DNA from: Thuidium tamariscinum
Taxonomy: Eukaryota; Streptophyta; Bryopsida; Hypnales; Thuidiaceae
Assembly: GCA_947034885.2 (NCBI GenBank)
Contig: OX344750.2
Location: 40,472,821-40,536,820 of the forward strand
Direction: 5' to 3'
Length of the DNA: 64,000 nt
The notes under the pieces are model-generated. The model ran no database searches. It saw only the letters and a program-made list of their open reading frames with translations, and was not told where the DNA came from. Below, one piece after another: positions 1 to 12,593 of the stretch (its first letter is position 1; the number at the start of each line of letters is the position of its first letter). Both the position numbers and the translations under genes were made by a program.

Positions 1-4
1 AAAT

Positions 5-290
5 GGGCGTGAGTTAAATCAGTCCCACGAAGTCCCTGAGTTTACCACAGGGTAAACACTGAAATTCTTTACACCATATTTTTTTTTCATAAATTTTTTT
101 TTTCAAATTCTGAGTTCATATTTGGCATCAGAGACCCTGAATTAGTCCAGGGATATCTAAACACAACCAAAAAACCAAACCAAAACTTAAACCCCAAACC
201 TCAATCAACCCCTAGTAAAATGAGTTTTATCCTACTGGAGCTGCATTCTACCCCTCTGTTGCCCCTTTGTGGGACTGATTTAGCGTCTTG
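5..290. repeat. Inverted-repeat (MITE-like) element, cut by window start
   Basis: Sequence around 12-33 (TAAATCAGTCCCAC core) returns as its reverse complement at 261-283, and the flanks remain similar for about 30 bases each side. This is the structure of a small fold-back element of roughly 280 bp whose outer end may lie outside the window. No ORF is present. The rest of 290-640 is AT-rich with an AAATA microsatellite near 475-490 and nothing else I can name. Confidence 0.45.
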
Positions 291-639
291 CTAAAAATGG
301 TACTGAGCTTTGACCAAAATTCGTACGCCAAGGCCTTGGTACTAAATTAGGCGTCTCACCTTAATACACTCTAAATTCAATTATATTCTTCACCCACTCC
401 GCTCTTCCAGGGCAAACTTCCCTAAAGTACGTTAGGGTTGGAATTTGTTTTATAAATGAAAGACAAAGTGTCAAAATAAATAAATAAATATACAAACAAA
501 TGAAAGACAAAAACGTACCTGTTCCAACTTCGGTGCAACAAAATGAAATACGTCACATCAAAGAAAAGATAAGGTTTTCAATCATACAGTAAGGTGAACC
601 AGAATGAATAATAACTGGGTTGCCCTATTACCATCAGGG

Positions 640-1335
640 CTTTTTTTCTTTTCATATTTAAAGAAATGCCATAGTGGCGATATAAAATGTTATAGTGGCA
701 CTCCAAATTGCAACATTCATTCACTTATTGGATGTATAGTATGATTTTCATCCATGATTAGGCGATTTTATCTAATATTTTAAATTTTTTTAAAGTTGTT
801 TGGTGATTACATCCAAATTTTTTTTCATATTTAAAAGAAATGCCATAGTGGCGATATAAAATGTTATACTGGTGCTCTAGATTGCAACATTCATCCACTT
901 ATTGGAAGTATAGTATGATTTTCATCCATGATCAGGCGATTTTATCTAATATTTTTAAAATTTTCAAAGTTGTTTGGCGATTTCATCCAAATTTTTTTTC
1001 ATATTTAAAGAAATGCCATAGTGGCGATATAAAATGTTATAGTGGTGCTCCAGATTGCAACATTCATCCACTTATTGGAAGTATAGTATGATTTTCATCC
1101 ATGATCAGGCGATTTTATCTAATATTTTTAAAATTTTCAAAGTTGTTTGGCAATTTCATCCAATTTTTTTTTCATATTTAAAGAAATGCCATAGTGGCGA
1201 TATAAAATGTTATAGTGGTGCTCCAAATTGCAACATTCATCCACTTATTGGATGTGTAGTATGGTTTTCATCCATAATCAGGTGATTTCATCTAATATTT
1301 TTAAAATTTTCAAAGTTGTTTGGCAATTTCATCTT
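640..1335. repeat. Tandem repeat, about 173 bp x 4
   Basis: Four head-to-tail copies begin at about 661, 835, 1008 and 1181 (spacing 174, 173, 173), each opening with AAGAAATGCCATAGTGGCG. The copies are about 90% alike by eye; the last ends near 1335. Two short open frames at 861-1091 and 1055-1285 are the same repeat read in the same frame and are not genes. Confidence 0.9.
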
Positions 1336-4300
1336 TTTTGGCATTTTTTTGTAGTGTTTTTTAGCTAGATTATTTTTTTTCAAGGCAATCTAGCACTAGA
1401 AAGCCAATCTGGTTACCATCAACCCTTTTTTTTACTTTTTGAAAAAGTGTTAAGATGGTGATCACTTCAAATTTGGTGAAGCATTGTATTTCTCCATTCA
1501 TCTGTATTTTGGACTCAAAAACACTTTACCATCATATTCATACACTTTTTAATCCAAATTTGGCAACTTCATCCATATTTTAAGGAGAATTAGAAAGTTT
1601 CTGGCAAAAAAAAGATTACTTTATATGGCCAAAAAACACCATTTATTTTAAAATAGTGCAATTTGGCCCCATGGTGCCAGAAAAAAAGAGTTGGTTACCA
1701 ATGTTGAATTTTATTTTATATTTCTAAAATTATACACAAAGACCGACATGAGAAATGGAGAGAGCAATTGAAAAGAGTTGGGTAGACGTAGATCACTTGT
1801 TTTGCCATGCAAGATTGGGGACTCATTTTTTTAATTTTTTTTTATAAAATAGTAAGAACAAAATTAACTTTTTGTTCCTTCGCTTTGCACATCAACCAAA
1901 ATTTAAACAGCTCTCTATATGAGCTAGATTTTTGTAATGGGTGTATCCATAATGGTCATCTTACTCACTTAATGCAATCATGATATTATACAACATGCTC
2001 ACAATATAAAGGTTTGAAAAAGTCACTTCTTAGGATGAATGTGCTCTTAAAAGGTGGAAGTTTCTCTTCATAGTTACTAATCATTTCATCATGGACCATC
2101 ATTCAAGATGCTAATTGTGATCACTAATTCAATTTAATGTAGTCCAAATCTCATTTCACTGAAATTTTTTATCATATGGTGATGCAAAACTTTAATTGGT
2201 CACCCCTTAAGTGTTTGTGATGGATCTTTTGTTTGTCATATGTTGGCTCATCCAAGGTTAAAAGAAGATTTGTCACTATTTATTTCAAAAAATTAAGCCA
2301 AAATTATTCAAAAAATATTAGTCCAGTATATAGAAACATATATTAAATATTTTTGGCATGTCATGTAAACTCTCACATATTCATTGGTACCTTCAAATAT
2401 AAGTGGATTTGGGATTTAACTTATGAGTATCACTGGGAATTAGAGTAGATGTGACCATCATATACATTCAAATTTGTAAGTCTAAGTATTTGTTTGACAA
2501 TGACAATGATAAAATGAAGAAATAATTTGAGCACATGCTGAAATAAGTTTCATTTCTTTCAAGATATAGAATCCAACTTTTAGAAATAATATTATATATT
2601 TAATGATAGGTGCAAAATGTGATACTTGTTGACTATTGTCAAATAATGCAACCATACAACATGGTTGTGTTATGTGACTATTTATACTTGGTTATGGTTA
2701 GTGTTTACAACAATTTGTTGAATCTCTAAATGAGATTTTTCTTGATATTCAAGTATTTAGTCCATCCAAATTGTTTAGCCCTTTCATTATATAAAATCAT
2801 GATAGTGGATAGTAAGAATATTGGATTGGAGAACATGATGAATGAGGAGCCTAGTGGTAGTTGACAATAATATAAACCTATATATGACAATCCAACCACC
2901 CATGATAGGTTCCTAATTAACTCTTCATTAGAGTTTTCTATCAACCAATGCCCGACTTTTTCTAAAAATTAGAATTATGACTATTATTAGGTTGATTTAT
3001 AACCATATTCAATGCCTTGGGAGATGGTCATGGAGTTATTAGTGACCGACATAGGACACTTACACCTTTCTAGTATATACTTGTCATAAAATGTTATTTC
3101 TTTAATCCTTCATGTTACGGTGATGTTAGGAAATGTTGTGAATGCTTTAGGTTGTAAGATGACCATTACAAAAGCACTTTATGTTTTGAGTAGTCTACAA
3201 ATCCATTTGAGCCAATTGGGTAGCTCACTTCAAAAATTCATAGAAAATTAATACTTTGTCGAATAAATAAATAAATTTAGTTGCTTTCATCATTCCTTAC
3301 ATTTGTTGTTGTATGGAAAAAATTTGAATATTTTTGTGAATTGCAACAAATCAAAAACTTGTTTTCCTTGTCATAGGTAAATGTACCTTAGTAATGCCTT
3401 GAGGGTATGAGTAGTAGAATCAATCTCTTATGCCTCTATTTAGAAGTTAATTCTATATCAAAGACTATTTAGTAACTATTGTTGAATAATTGGTGACTTA
3501 CAACTAATAATAAGTAGTTTGTAATCCATGGTTGTTATATTTATTTATATTTATATGTGTGTATGCAATTATGCATGATGTTGATGACAATTTAATTTGG
3601 ATGAATTTACTTTAGTACCATCCAAATGTTATAAGGTTGGTATTGCATTACTCTTTGGAATTATATTGTTGGGTAGAGACAATTTGCCTTAAAGAAATGC
3701 AAAATTTTTTGTTGCAATTTATTTCAATTTGATACTAGGGGAGAACTTGATTCAATGATCTCCAAAACTTTTTTAACAAGTAAATCATAACTCCAAATAT
3801 AAGATGTTGTATCCATCATACATATGTATATAGGGTGTCTATACATATATGCCTTTGCATATATTTTGTGTAAAAAAATGATATTTCATACATATTGTAT
3901 ATATGGTATGTATAGTACAACCATATACAAGGCCATATATCCCAATACAAATTTGCAAAATTGGATCTAACCTTTGGAAATGTATTCAATTTGTCAAATA
4001 GAAATTTCAAATTAAATGCATGATGGATTTTGAGAAAGCTAATATAATGTCCCAAACCTTCAAAATCTCAAATATGATTCACTTATACTTTGTATTTTAT
4101 AAATAGACAAAGTTTGGTCACCAAAATATGATAATAGCCATTACTTCTTTACTTCAAAACATACTTGAAGTTGCTTAAAAGCTCCAAATTATATGAGCCA
4201 CATCATTTGGAGAAGCTATTTCCATCTTCAATAGCTTTTCAAAAAATTAGCTTTACAACTCTTTTGATGCAATGTATATTGTAGCTCTCTATAAGTATGT

Positions 4301-6732
4301 GCTTTGAAAATGAATGGTGGCTCAATACATAGTTACTCCAAAACACATAAAAGATGTTTCTAAATTCCAAACTAAGATCATGCCCGCCAAGTTTGAAAAA
4401 CAAATGACTTGCTTGCAAGTGGCTTAAAAATGAAGATTGTTTTCAAGCCAATAATTTAGCTTACAAATGAAAAAAACAATATTGACTTAGAAATACTTGA
4501 TTGTTTCCAACTTTAAATTAGTTCACTTTACTAGGTTCCTTTGAGGCCTTCATCCTTTGTATGAAGTATTTGACTTTGAATACTTTTCTTATTTCTCTAG
4601 GTTCTACTCACTCTTCTAGCTCAACACTAATGTAGCATCTTTTGTTGTGGAAGATATGAAAAAACTATATTTTTTCTCAAAATATCATCAATCAAAGTAT
4701 AGCATCAAAAAGTTCAATTTTTTATTAAAAAATCTCTTTGTGGCAATGTAAAGCTTGGTGATTAAAGAAATTTATTTAGTTGTTGTAATAAAGAAAATTC
4801 AAACTTAGGCTTTGGTTGAAGCTCTTCTTTGGCTTCATCAGTGAATTTGTTGTAGACCCTTCTTTGGCCATATGTATACAAGTAGTGATTATGTTCTTTA
4901 AGCATACATTTTTTTTTCTCATTTTTATTACAAAATATACTCAAGAGTCTCAAGTAAGGTATGAAACACATAGGAATCAATCTCTTATTTCACGATTGCT
5001 TTTGTTTTAAGCTTCACCTTCTATAATCCTCACCATATGTTTTCCATATCTTTATATACAAATGACTATAAGAATGAAATATTTTCCTTAGTCATATTTA
5101 CCTTTACCATTTATGAACTTAAGATATTGTACATCTCTTTCTAATAGACACTACAACAACATTGCATAGTGAACTAATAGTGATTATAAGTAAATTTTAA
5201 TTTGATGGCAAATCTACTTAAATCCTAAAGCCTTATTGTCCCTTTGGAGGACAAAATGAATTTGGAGCAACTCAATTTTTGGTGAAACTTTTTGAAACTT
5301 TTTCATAATATAGAAAAAATAATTAGCTTTTGGAAAATATAATTTTTATTTCAATAAATTCTTGGAAGCAAAAGCTATGCCATAGTAACCTTTAAAAAGG
5401 GGAGAGCGGGTAGCAAAAGAATTTACAAAAAATTGAAATAAAAACTTTAATATTTTTTCCCTCGTAGATTATTTTTTGTCTAAATAGAAAGCTTTGATTC
5501 TATCCATTTGGATTAGTGATGTCAAGGTTATGAAACTTTTTATTTTATGGCAACTAGAGCATTTTCTTAAAAGAAAACTATTCTTCCAATTTGAATTCTA
5601 ATATCTTTTAATTAGTAAAGGGTTGGGGCCTTTTTTGGAAAAAACACTCAAAACTACCATTTCTATAGCAAAGAGTAAAAAAAAAATGAAATTAAAAAAA
5701 TCTAACTATAATATCTTACACCTAACTAGTACAAAAATGTGTAGAAAAAATTTCAAAATTTTGACTACAAAGTTGAAAGATATCTATGTTTGAAGTGAAA
5801 AAATCAAGTTTTTCAACGCATTGCAAGACTAGAATATTTGACTTTGAATCTTCTTAACTTAAATTTTTTTTCATTGTAGAGTTTTGAGCTTTAATTCTAT
5901 ATAGTAGGAAATTTAGTTGAGAATCTAGGAAAAAAATGAAATAAAAAAACATAAATTTCATTCTTAACAAAATTGTTAAGTAGAAGTGGATATGACATAG
6001 AAGGAAAATCCAAATTATTATTATTATTTCTAAAATGGAATTGAAATGCACTCATCCCAATGGTGAGATTGCTCTAGAAAGCAAGCTAAACTATGTGAAA
6101 TTTTTTTTTGAAAAATTGTAAAAATTGCATTAAAAAATGAATCCTTCAAGTTATTTTTTCCTAAAAATGCTTTAAAATAAGATTGTCTATAACTTTCACA
6201 CAACATATTGAAATGAAATGAATAAAATATTTCCACTTAGGCAAAAATATAATGTTAGAGAGAATTTTTTTAAATTCATAGTTTAAAAAAAATTGTTGCC
6301 TCATCTCCCTTGGATTGAGCTTATTTGGACATAACTTATATTTCCAGGCACCAATTAGGAAAAAATTATATTACCATAAAGTTATTTACTTTTTCTATCT
6401 CTAAAATAAATTTTAAAAAATCTTGGCATAAATTCAAAGTGTAGGTACCTACCCAAAATCCCATTTGTCCATTAAATGGACAATGGTCCTTTAGGGTTCA
6501 ATCTACATGGTCAAACATTACAAAACTTGTACAAAATTATTTGAGACAAGATCCTATGGTTAGTAGTTTTTTTAAATTTGATTCCTTGGGTGAATGCAAT
6601 AGAAATGGCTATTTGAAGTGGTTCGTAATAAAATAAAATAGCCTTAGGACTTTAGGGGTTGAGGTACTTGAATGGTATTAATCTCAATCTTACCTACTTA
6701 ACTATGTCATTAGATATTTTTTGAGGACTTTA
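1336..6732. other. AT-rich intergenic DNA, no gene seen
   Basis: About 5.4 kb of AT-rich sequence. The open frames are all under 85 codons, have no recognisable domains and show non-coding composition. I see no RNA gene or clear mobile element here; it is probably decayed repeat. Confidence 0.6.
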
Positions 6733-7010
6733 GAAGATTGAAAGTTTTCAGACTATGGGAATGTTGTAGGAACTTTGGGAACACTATCATGTAAACAATT
6801 TGATGTAGTGGAGAGATTGCCATGTCGAATAATATTATTTCATTAATTTTTTAAAAATTATTTGAATTTTTAAAAGTAATTTTATATATTTTGAATATAT
6901 TTTGAAAATTTTGGAATTAAAAAATAAATAAAAAATTGAATATTCAAACTAATAATAGTAGTCTATAGCACGAGGAGCATTTTAGAGAATAGCCTCAAAA
7001 CACTCTGACT
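6733..7010 (+). mobile_element. MITE family M, degenerate copy 1
   Basis: This stretch matches the family defined by the intact copies at 12247-12593 and 31019-31319. It has a GGGAACnnT-rich head, then a 'GAGAGATTGCCATGTC' segment, an A/T-only middle with 'TTTTGAAAATTTTGGAATT', and a tail resembling the CTGAAACAG end. Terminal repeats are worn away. Boundaries are approximate. Confidence 0.5.
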
Positions 7011-7303
7011 CCTAGAAACTTCAAAAAACAACTAATATCATTAATTACTTCATTCATTCATTAAATAGATTTATAGTAGATGTTCTCTATAAGACTTTAA
7101 TTATTGTTTAATAGACGAAGCACTTAGTACCCAATTAGCCAATACTAAATCGTATAGCATAGTGCTATAGACAAAGTAGTATCTACATCACTAACTACTC
7201 TTAAGATAGTCAATACTTACTTTCTTTATCCTTACTTCTTACATTCATTCATGCATGATCTCATTTGTCTCTAGAATAGGCCCATTAAATGTGATTTAGC
7301 AAC

Positions 7304-7535
7304 CAAATAAGGCCACAAGTTTCTAGACAATGAGAAACATGGGAACTTTGCCACATCAAACATTTAACATAGTTGGGAACTATGACATTAGATTATATTT
7401 ATTATTTGTTTTATTAAAATTTTAAAATAGAAATATTTTAAAAATATTATTTAATATTATTTTTATTCTAATAGTAAATTAAGGCATTAGTGCCCAATGC
7501 ACAAAATAGTCTTGAAATGGCCCTTTAATGCCTTC
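7304..7535 (+). mobile_element. MITE family M, degenerate copy 2
   Basis: A second worn copy lies 300 bp after the first. It keeps 'GGGAACTTTGCCACATCA', a GGGAACTATGACAT segment and the AT-rich middle, and ends at a CTTGAAATGG tail. Boundaries are approximate. Confidence 0.4.
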
Positions 7536-7924
7536 AAATCTCTACTAATGAGTTGTTAAATAGAAATATATCATGCATCCATTATTCTTGCTATTCTATA
7601 CTTATATGTGATTTTCATTTGGCATATTTAACTTTCAATTTTCTTATGTCACCCATATAAAAAAACTTTACATTTGTACAAATTCTAATGATAACCTATA
7701 TTTGTTTATTAGTGTAGAATAAAACAATGAACAAAATAATAAATAAACAACAACCTTTATAGAGTTAGAAATTCCTCACATAATTTTGTTTTCTTGATTG
7801 CACTCAATATCCATTTTAGCCATCTACAATCTTCATGTTCATTTGAACACCACCAATTATAAATCATATGTGCAACTATAATCTATCTTCAATTCATATA
7901 TATATATAGAGAGAGAGAGAGAGT

Positions 7925-8735
7925 GAGAGAGTTTATTCCCGATGTTTGTTCTTGATGGAGAAATCCAAGGTGAATAATTCCTAGGTTCATATGCCACTTA
8001 CATTGGATGTTCTATTTCATTCCAGCTATAGACCTTGAAGGCCATATGTTTAAGAATAAAAATTCATCCCCCAACTTCACCTTAGATGAATTATAACTTG
8101 TGATAAAAAAATTGACAATGAATCATACAAGTTCGACAAATTTCTTTAGTTTTATACAATATGACCTTATGTACTATTTAATCCTCGTATTGTAACTTTA
8201 CATCAATTTTAAGTTATTATAACTACACCTTAAATTGCATGCCGTCTAAAATCTTACACTACAAATTCTTGCCTAAAATGTACTCCCACTATTCATCAGG
8301 GTCTATGATTGTTTTCAAGAACACCTATTTTGAAGACTTTGAAAATTTGTAGTTCATACACAAAGTCTCCCAAAAATGCATTCTAAAACACGCTACGGGA
8401 GAAGCACCCAATGGTGCACCTGCACCCAATGCCGTTCATTTCTAAGTCAGTCGTTTATTCTAGAACATAAATGTAGCGGGACTGTAGACTGCTTATTGTT
8501 TTAGGTCAAAAGAAATAAGCCATGTACTGCCAACCTACATTTATAGCCTGAAATGAATGTGTTGTAGAAACAGACGACATTGGGTACAGGTGCGCCATTG
8601 GGTGCCTCTCCCTTAGAACCCCTTTTTCACTACCAACAAGATTCCACAAAAAAATTTCCCAATTTTACAATGAAAACTGTGTTGAATTGCTTATTTGTGC
8701 AATTAAAAGTGTAGCTAACTTATATATGCAAAGTA
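7925..8735 (+). repeat. Dispersed repeat R1, left copy, interrupted by a fold-back element
   Basis: From about 7930 ('GATGGAGAAATCCAAGG') to 8735 the sequence matches 27040-27605 almost base for base in order. This includes 'ATAGACCTTGAAGG', 'ACTTTACATCAAT' and 'ATTGCTTATTTGTGCAATT'. The match is broken only by the fold-back element at 8394-8615. A TA/GA microsatellite (7899-7930) precedes it. The other copy carries a SINE-like head, so R1 may be the body of a retroposon. Confidence 0.7.
8394..8615. mobile_element. Fold-back element (about 220 bp) inserted in repeat R1
   Basis: The outer 39 bases (GGGAGAAGCACCCAATGG...) are inverted at the other end (...CCATTGGGTGCCTCTCCC) with about 4 mismatches. 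The inner halves also pair imperfectly, including ATAAATGTAG against CTACATTTAT. There is no ORF. The related R1 copy at 27490-27515 lacks this block, so the sequence gives an empty site. This is good evidence for a transposed unit. Confidence 0.8.
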
Positions 8736-8872
8736 TCATACTTCCAAAAGCCTTCTGTCCCTCTTTCTAAACCCATAGATCCACAAAAAATACAAATATA
8801 GACATTTATGATAAACTATTGGACTTGACATTATGTTCTAGATTGCTCTAGGGTCTCCGACTCTCAAGTAAA

Positions 8873-9252
8873 GGAGAAACACCCATTTCCGTCCATGTAC
8901 CTATTCCAGGTCCCTAGAGTGTCACTAAATTTGTCCATGAGCGTCCATTAAAGTGTCTGACAAGTGTTTAACTCTAATTTGCTGACGCAGTTTGAAGACA
9001 CATGTATAATTTTCATTCACTGACAACTAATTTCAGCAGAGTTCAGTTTAGGGTACACCTGTAGGACGGTTCCAGTGGTCTAGGGAGCCAACTCTTTGAA
9101 AATTTGTAGAAATTACATACTGATTCCGAAAATTTTAATTTTTTAAAAAATATTCATGATTTTCTCTCGCTAATACTAGAAAAATATCAGTTTTAGAAAA
9201 AGATGCCTCCAACCATGCTGTATTCCTTATTCGGACGGTTTTGGGTGTTTCC
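8873..9252. mobile_element. Probable TIR element, CCGTCC fold-back family
   Basis: The left end reads GGAGAAACACCCATTTCCGT and the right end, inverted, reads GGAAACACCCAAAACCGTCC. The interior of about 380 bp has no ORF. The same GAACACCCATTCCCGTCC terminus occurs in the long hairpin at 36234-36380, so the two may belong to one family. Confidence 0.5.
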
Positions 9253-9289
9253 ACTGTATTATCTCACTACATGTAAGCTTCCTGATGGT

Positions 9290-9815
9290 CCATAACTTAC
9301 TTGCGAGTTGGATCAACTATGAATAACACCCGCAACTCCACACAACAGTTATGGCCCCACGAAATTATTCTCCATTGCGCGTACAGCAATACGAATGGGA
9401 ATACTGAGGAGCCTTCGCAGCGAGATTCTCTTCCAACAGAAAGGTGTTGCCTCCCTGCCTCGCCCGTCGCAGTGTTTCCCTGGCTATGGCGATGTCCATC
9501 TCCGCAGCTCTCCATGGAGCCTCGTGAGTCCTTCGTCGTCGTCGCCCTTTGCCTCTTCGCTTCGTTCGTGCTGCAGGACCTCCTGCAGCCCGTCCTGTTC
9601 GTGCTCCTCCTTCTCTTCATCGCCTTCATCGCCTCTCGAGATTCCCGCTCGTGAAGAAGCTCGCCGTTCTTCCAATCAACTTCAGCACGTCGTTCCTTGT
9701 CTTGTCGCGGAGAGGGCGTGCTTTGCGTCGTTTACAGAAATTCGTTCGTTGGACCCGAGTTTGAACTGTGATCAATTCAATTCCTTGGCGAGGTCGTCAG
9801 ACTGAAAACTCCAGA
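9290..9815 (+). other. GC-richer island, possible relic gene 5' end
   Basis: In an AT-rich neighbourhood this 500-bp stretch is GC-rich with codon-like CTC/GTC/TCG composition. An ATG with G at -3 and G at +4 (9486) reads MAMSISAALHGAS before a strong donor-like GTGAGT at 9525, which would suit a first exon of a transit-peptide protein. No continuing exon is recognised downstream. It may be a truncated gene copy or a promoter/first exon remnant. Confidence 0.35.
9514..9654 (+). CDS. Possible small membrane protein, 46 aa
   Basis: This ORF starts at an ATG (MEPRESFVV) inside the GC-rich island and ends at a TGA. The product would have two closely spaced hydrophobic stretches (about residues 7-18 and 26-39, the latter LFVLLLLFIAFIA) and a charged tail. 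The frame is open further upstream to 9301, so the start is uncertain. I recognise no family. It overlaps the alternative reading in which GTGAGT at 9525 is a splice donor, so only one of the two can be right. Confidence 0.2.
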   Translation: MEPRESFVVVALCLFASFVLQDLLQPVLFVLLLLFIAFIASRDSRS

Positions 9816-10129
9816 TCGAAATTGAAGTATGTTCCCTTGAACCTCTGCAAATGGAGTGGTGTGTTTTTTAATTTCTCTCTCTTTTTTTTCCAAGATCTAA
9901 CGGAACAGAACAAAACACGAAGTTGCGGGGTCGTGGTTTGTGCTGTTGCGTTGAATGAGTTGCGAATTTTCAAACTCACAGTAGCGTACTTTCATGGGGA
10001 GATCAACTTCTGGTACAAGAGACAAACTCTGTTGAGATCAAATTTTGAGTTAGTGCCATGTATGAAATTTTTTACACAACCAGTCACAGTGGGATGTGTA
10101 AGCTTAGACCATTTCCGTTTCAAAGATAG

Positions 10130-10498
10130 TAGGGGTGTCACGGCTCCTCAGAGAAACTCAATTTCTCAGGGAAACTCAAGTTGGTGAGATTTTTCGGGAG
10201 CCAATGAAAACTGCCGTAGCATGGAGGAGCGGTGACACCCCTTTCTACTGTTTGCAACGATTCCGCAAGAATTTTTGGCTCGCACAGTTGGGTTGGGAGC
10301 TCTGATACTTGTGCCAAGTCGAGGCTTCAAGAAATTCTTCAAGAAAATTTTCAAAAACATCGTTTCTTCACCTGCAGAGGAGAAGAAACGACACTCCATT
10401 TTCTTGAGAATTTCACGTCCGCCTTTTGCTCCTGCTGCACCATGTACTCTTTCTCACAGAATTGTGAGGACTTCGGAAGTGCCGTGACAACCCCCTAG
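10130..10498. mobile_element. Small TIR element with internal inverted copy
   Basis: The left end GTAGGGGTGTCACGGC is inverted at the right end as GCCGTGACAACCCCCTAG. A second inverted copy of the same end lies inside at 10226-10248 (GGAGCGGTGACACCCC), so 10130-10248 also folds on itself. No transposase is present. Short open frames here are not convincing. Confidence 0.55.
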
Positions 10499-12246
10499 TG
10501 GTTATAAACATTTAGCTAAGTTATGTTTACACTACTTGTTGATTGTAGGCTAATCTTGCAATTTTAGATGAAGAGTAGAGTTAATTATAAACGAAACTAC
10601 AGTTTAAAACAAGGGTGGTATAATTGAGAATGGTAGAAAAGAAACATGGCACCAAACTCTTTTGGACCTTAGTTTTGGTGCTCCTAGGAGTTCCATCCTC
10701 GGTTTTTTCCAAACTCTGGCTCCAGTCCCCCATTGTACATACTTTACGATTAATTCAAGTGTAAGCACAACTTCTTTGAATCCTAACCAAAAAATAGGTT
10801 ACAAGGGTTACCATGCAAAGTTGATTGTACACTTGCCTCATTAAAACATCTAAAGACTCAACCTAGTTTATAGCTTGGTCATTTTTGTGTCTAAAAAGCA
10901 CGCAACTCTCTAATTTATTTGTCTGAATATGTTTATCTCTACTCAATACTATAGGTTAATTAGCAAATTCTACACTCAATAATCAAATTAAATAATTTTG
11001 TAGAAATGATCAAGTAAATGTTAAATTTTTGTGAATATTCTTTAAGGGTTGTTGTATTCTTTGGACCTAGGCAATAATCTAAAATGTTTTGAGCACTTGT
11101 TGTATTCATGGTGGTGAAGCAACATTTTTGAGTTCTTTATTGCATGTGCTTTGATATTATTATTATTGTCTTGACTTGGTCTTTTGTGAGGTTTTCTTAT
11201 TTACTAAATATTTTACTCTACATCTACTTCCAAATTGCAATTGGTATTCTTTGACATAATGTTCTTTTGTTATCACTAAACTTTGTATCTATGTGTTTTG
11301 ATGTTGTGTACAGTAAATATTTTTGGATGGACTAGGTGAATCTTTATTTCTACTTCAATTCCCTTCCGTTGAATTTGGAGCTTTTGACTTTGAAAACAAC
11401 CACGGTGTAGTGCACTAATTTGTGAAGGAATGACTATGCCATTATTATGGAATGATTCAAGTTAGAGTAGGATTTTTAGCATAAATGTTGATAGATGTTT
11501 TCTTGAACTTAGTGTATTTGTAAAAGAAAAGGTATGACTTATTCAATCTATTTTGATTTTAATGTGATGTTACATTATCCATGTTAAGAAAAGAAACAAT
11601 TATAGTTTAATTGTATGACTCTACTATTTTCAAGTTTGTTGTTGGTCTTCCTTCTTATGTTTTCTAATTTTTTCAATGCTTGTTCTTCCTTTTGAATTGA
11701 ATTGATGATCAAGGGTTGTTTTATTTTGATTTACATTGTTGGGGCTCCAATATTTATGCTTTGGATGGAATAACTTCAACTTTTTGACATTGATTGGAAA
11801 ATATTAGTGTTTCTAGTATTCTAATTTGTTCACTCACTATAAAAAGATGTTAAGAAAATTAAACAAATATTGAGATCATAGATACTTGTCCAATCATCAA
11901 TTATCTTTCAAAGGATACAAATAGTGACACGGGTAAAAGTGGTCTAAGTTGTGCTATGGCTTGACAAATTTGGGGAGTTTTGTTTTGATTTTATGTCAAT
12001 TATCTATAAAATTATTGATTCCATTTTATGATAGTTTTGAATATAGGATTGAATGTTTAACATATAATGCGTGAATGACCTTTCTACTACTTAAAGGTTC
12101 AATCTCTAATACATATTAAGTTACTTTGTAATAAAATAGATTCAATTAATTTTTTTTAATAATAAAGATACATGTGTTATACTAATTTATCCTTCACTGT
12201 AAAGAACAAAATTAGAGTCACAACCTTGAGTATTGTATTCTTTACA
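10499..12246. other. AT-rich intergenic DNA, no gene seen
   Basis: About 1.7 kb of AT-rich sequence with no ORF above 60 codons that looks coding, no recognised RNA gene and no clear inverted repeat. Confidence 0.6.
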
Positions 12247-12593
12247 CATAAGAGGATTTTCAGCTGCTATACAAGACTGCGAGTTCCCAAATGCTGGGAA
12301 CGCATTGGGAACTATGGGAACGCGATGCTGATGTGGTCGAGTGACTGCCACGTCAAAAATAATATTTTTTTATTAAGTTTCATTAAATATTAATTTTTTT
12401 TTCTTTTAATTTTTAATTTTTTTTTAAATCATTTTTTTTCTCTTTAATACATTCTGAAATTTTTTGAAAAAAAAAATTTAATTTTTTTTTCAAAATTCAA
12501 ATATAGACCAGCAGGGTGTTGGTCTGTAGTAGTGGGAACAATTTTGGGGAGCACCCCTGAAACAGTCTCCTGGGGGCCAGAAATCCTCTTATG
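12247..12593 (+). mobile_element. MITE family M, intact copy (347 bp)
   Basis: The element begins CATAAGAGGATTTTC and ends GAAATCCTCTTATG, a terminal inverted repeat of about 14 bp. The interior has a GGGAACGC-rich head, a TGATGTGGTCGAG...CTGCCACGTCA segment, an AT-only middle, and a tail with the hairpin ACCAGCAGGGTGTTGGT and CTGAAACAGTCTCC. No ORF of its own. Copies related by the interior also lie at 6733, 7304, 24690, 26303, 29719 and 31019. Confidence 0.8.
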
